Shown here in pieces: positions 7,249-9,504 of a stretch of 9,504 bases of DNA. The stretch's first letter is position 1, and every line of letters begins with the position of its first letter. Source of the DNA: an uncultured Flavobacteriales bacterium (GTDB taxonomy: Bacteria; Bacteroidota; Bacteroidia; Flavobacteriales_D; Sanyastnellaceae). The position numbers were made by a program, and so were the translations under genes. A model generated the notes under the pieces. It worked only from the letters and a program-made list of their open reading frames with translations, made no database searches and was not told the DNA's origin. Location of the stretch: positions 1 through 9,504 of the forward strand of contig CAJXOV010000053.1 of NCBI GenBank assembly GCA_913057815.1, read 5' to 3'.

Positions 7249-8072
7249 AAAATTTTACTTACTACGTTTTTATGATTGTTCTGTTGAGTTCATGTGCTAG
7301 AATGCCTTATGATCAATGGAATTCAAGGTTAGTTAATTTTGAATCAGAGATTGCTAATCAAGTATTGGAGTCGGATGAAACATGCTCTCCTGACGTTTTC
7401 CTTTTTAACGGTGTGTATAATGCCACTCGAAAAAAAGAAGAGCTTCCTTACCCTGTGCTAAAGAAAAATTCTGAAAGTCTAGAGGCATATAAAAACAGGA
7501 TTAAAACAAAGAGTGATTTTCAACTGAAAAGTTTAACTTCTTTTCGAACGAAATATGCCGAAAAGTCTATTTCTACGGTAGGTCCACAATGGACGGATTA
7601 TCAGAAGCTAATTGCCGATTTGCAGGGAGTTAGTGAATTAAATAAGTTGGATATTTTACAAATTGATATTTTAGATCACGAATTTGATTCTATTTGTATA
7701 GCTCATAAAATTAAAGCAGTTCCTATGCTTGATTTTGAAGTGAAATTGGCTCAAGAAATGAACGTGATTGAAAGCCAATTTGATGGGTTAAAGATCAGTT
7801 ATGAAGAGAATAAAAAAACCATTACAAATAGACCTGATGCTCAAGAGAGTATGATGGCGATGAATAGGATGAAACAAAAGATTCGTCAAATAGAAAATGA
7901 GCTTCATCAATTTTCAAATTTATTTTCTAGAATTAGTTCGCTTCGGGCAGATGCTATGATTTTCGTGGGTCCATTTATCGATTCTATGGCGGAGATTAAA
8001 TTGATAGATCAGAAAACTAAAAAATTAAAAGGATTATTATCTGAATTAAATCGAATGGTAGAAACCTATTAG
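7245..8072 (+). CDS. Predicted lipoprotein of unknown function
   Basis: A 275-residue protein that I do not recognise. The N-terminus is a lipoprotein signal: MKNFTYYVFMIVLLSSC with lipobox LSSC and Cys17 as the likely acylated residue. The following residues (ARMPYDQW) lack an acidic surface-export signal, so periplasmic-facing anchoring is as likely as surface display. The mature part is charged and mostly helical. Residues about 160-235 and 245-272 look coiled-coil-like (for example MKQKIRQIENELHQFSNLF at 209-227). Two further cysteines, Cys47 and Cys151, could form a disulfide. No catalytic motif is visible. Its ATG overlaps the DUF4293 TGA (ATGA), which suggests the lipoprotein and the four-helix membrane protein are made together and may act together at the envelope; that link is inference. 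Confidence 0.8.
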   Translation: MKNFTYYVFMIVLLSSCARMPYDQWNSRLVNFESEIANQVLESDETCSPDVFLFNGVYNATRKKEELPYPVLKKNSESLEAYKNRIKTKSDFQLKSLTSFRTKYAEKSISTVGPQWTDYQKLIADLQGVSELNKLDILQIDILDHEFDSICIAHKIKAVPMLDFEVKLAQEMNVIESQFDGLKISYEENKKTITNRPDAQESMMAMNRMKQKIRQIENELHQFSNLFSRISSLRADAMIFVGPFIDSMAEIKLIDQKTKKLKGLLSELNRMVETY

Positions 8073-8139
8073 GTTGTAAGTGACGAGAAATTCTATTCTT
8101 CAATTTATTCGTTTTCTGTTTTAGATCCAGCCAAGTTTT

Positions 8140-8147
8140 TTTCTTTG
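8140..8147 (+). promoter_or_regulatory. Possible -7 element before the last gene
   Basis: TTTCTTTG in the 97-base gap 8073-8169 differs from TAnnTTTG by one base. It would place a start about 15 bases before the ATG at 8170, similar to the spacing upstream of the DUF4293 gene. There is no clear -33 TTG, and the gap is T-rich, so a chance match is plausible. No terminator hairpin follows the lipoprotein stop, so readthrough from the upstream pair is also possible. Confidence 0.28.
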
Positions 8148-8169
8148 TAATCTTTTTAGAGTCAATTAA

Positions 8170-9458
8170 ATGAGATTAATTAAATTTTTTTATTCGCTGA
8201 CAGCACTTATTCTTTTGCTTCTAAGTGTTTTAGGTGCTACTGCTCAAAAGGATTGGAGTGTCTATGAAGATGAAGTGGGAGCTTTTTCTGTGAAAGTACC
8301 TGTAACACCTATAAAGAATGGAAGAGAAGTTATAGAAGTTGTAGAGGGAGAGGAAGTTACATTTAATATTCAAATGTACATTTCCACTGACTTAGTAAAC
8401 CAGGTCAATTATATTATGGCTTACCATGATTTTCCTTTGGGTTATTTTTTAGAAGATAAAGAAACTGGTTTTCAGGAGACATTAGAGGAAATCCGACAAC
8501 TACATAAGGTAATTAGTAAACCCGATACGATCTTTCATCAAGGGTTCGAAGGTAGAAAGATTGAGTTTCTAATTGAAGACAAGTTTTACTGTGAATTGCG
8601 ATTTTATATTAGAGGGAACAGAGTTTATAAACAGATAAAACAATACTTGCGTAAATCGTCAGTCAGAACAGAATCTGATTTGTTTTTTGAGTCTTTACAT
8701 TTTTCACCTTTTAACCATCCAGATTTTATTGATCTAAATCCTGAGAATGAGAGCTTTTCGCTTAAAGTATTTGAAGAATATAAAGAAGTGTATGAGCCTG
8801 TCTTAGACGACCAATCTTATATAGATGATGTACATACAATTTATTCTGTTAATCCAAACTCAGGAGGAGTGTTCTCTTTAGAGTATGGTAAATTGGGGAA
8901 ATACTTCAACGTGCTTAATGTGGATACGTTTTATACCAATTATTTACAAGCAGTGAAGATGTGGAGTGATTCTGTAATATCGAATGATAGTACTAGTATC
9001 GATGGTGTTTATGGAAGAGAGGTGGTCCTATTTAACCCTTATAATGAGAATTACTCTAGGATTAAATTTTGGATTGATGGTAAATATACCTATCACATGG
9101 CAGGAGCATTGGGAAAGGAAGAACTGTATAATTCTGCTTCGAATATGTTTTTCTCTTCAATTTCTAATCCTTCTGGTATAGATTCTTTGGGATTTATTTA
9201 TTCTTCAAAATCGACAGAGTTACTGAATAATTTGAATTCTGATGATTCTTTAGAATTTGCTATGGCAAAAGGTGCTTTAAGCTATTACGAGTTTGAAAAG
9301 TCTGACATAAAAAGTTTAGTCAAGAGAATTCAGCTTCCGCATGATGATGATACGTTGTACTCAGGAATTCGAACACAGCTTATTTCTTCTATAGCCTATT
9401 TAGATCCGAATGAAATGTACAAATCATTTCCCGCAGTATACTTGAATGAGAATACTTC
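8170..9458 (+). CDS. Secreted protein with two tandem ~155-residue modules (3' end missing)
   Basis: Exported protein of unknown function; about 429 genomic residues are present and the C-terminus lies beyond the contig. An Sec signal peptide covers about 1-26 (hydrophobic ALILLLLSVLGATAQ). Two homologous modules follow. Module 1 runs about 31-180, with FSVKVP (39-44), GRKIEF (128-133), IRGNRVY (147-153) and FFESLHFSP (172-180). Module 2 runs about 190-334, with FSLKVF (196-201), GREVVLF (282-288), IDGKYTY (302-308) and FFSSISNP (327-334). Offsets are 154-157 residues throughout. Module 1 resembles a widespread secreted domain in which a protein asks for FSV/P-strand, a MAYHDFP-like strand and a GR(K/E) turn; I cannot name it securely. 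Residues after 340 are helical. The start ATG at 8170 gives a complete signal peptide. After Thr429 the frame enters adapter sequence. Confidence 0.82.
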
Positions 9459-9504
9459 CTGTCTCTTATACACATCTGACGCTGCCGACGAATAGAGAGG
9501 TGTA
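9459..9504 (-). other. Illumina Nextera adapter (non-genomic)
   Basis: Bases 9459-9477 are CTGTCTCTTATACACATCT, the complement of the Tn5 mosaic end. GACGCTGCCGACGA follows (9478-9491), then ATAGAGAG (9492-9499), the complement of the same CTCTCTAT index, and GTGTA from P5. The segment is the exact reverse complement of bases 3-48, giving a perfect 46-base inverted repeat at the contig ends that is purely a library artefact. Confidence 0.98.

Noticed and set aside
1..9504. Perfect terminal inverted repeats suggesting a 9.5-kb transposon
   Set aside because: The repeats are exact Nextera adapter and index sequence, there is no transposase, and the content is core-genome genes.

Overview
The window looks like AT-rich chromosomal DNA from a member of the Bacteroidota with a type IX secretion system, possibly of the Cytophagales type. 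The evidence is a PorT/SprT-family protein, a Rho factor with a very large Asn/Gln/Lys-rich N-terminal insertion, DUF4293 and DUF4199-like membrane proteins, a TAnnTTTG-type -7 promoter element, and no convincing Shine-Dalgarno sequences. The species cannot be named from the sequence alone.

Both ends are not genomic. Bases 1-48 and 9459-9504 are Illumina Nextera adapter: the Tn5 mosaic end, the read-1 adapter, an 8-base index reading CTCTCTAT, and a stub of P5. Genomic sequence therefore runs from 49 to 9458. The outermost genes on each side are cut by the contig ends, and the last 11 residues of their naive translations are wholly or partly adapter.

Left part, minus strand, 6581 down to 49: a tightly packed run of six genes that reads as one operon. 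In transcription order they are rho; a four-helix membrane protein (DUF4199-like) overlapping the rho stop codon; porT/sprT of the type IX secretion system; a large membrane-anchored nucleotide-sugar 4,6-dehydratase (WbpM/CapD/PglF type); a YigZ/IMPACT-family protein; and a truncated GT-B family 4 glycosyltransferase. The run mixes a housekeeping terminator protein with envelope biogenesis, namely protein secretion across the outer membrane and surface glycan synthesis.

Centre, 6582-6789: a divergent intergenic region. It carries a perfect -7 element for the rightward genes. The rho leader is A-rich with C exceeding G, and could be a site of Rho autoregulation.

Right part, plus strand, 6790 to 9458: a DUF4293 membrane protein, a lipoprotein of unknown function overlapping it by ATGA, and, after a 97-base gap, a secreted protein of unknown function built from two tandem copies of a ~155-residue module and cut by the contig end.

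The main oddities are the adapter ends; the yigZ frame, which has no ordinary start codon and looks as though it lost one T from an ATGA stop/start overlap; the probable TTG start of porT; the Rho insertion; and the internal duplication in the last gene. I see no defence system, CRISPR array, RNA gene, prophage or real mobile element. This is a mostly ordinary core-genome locus.
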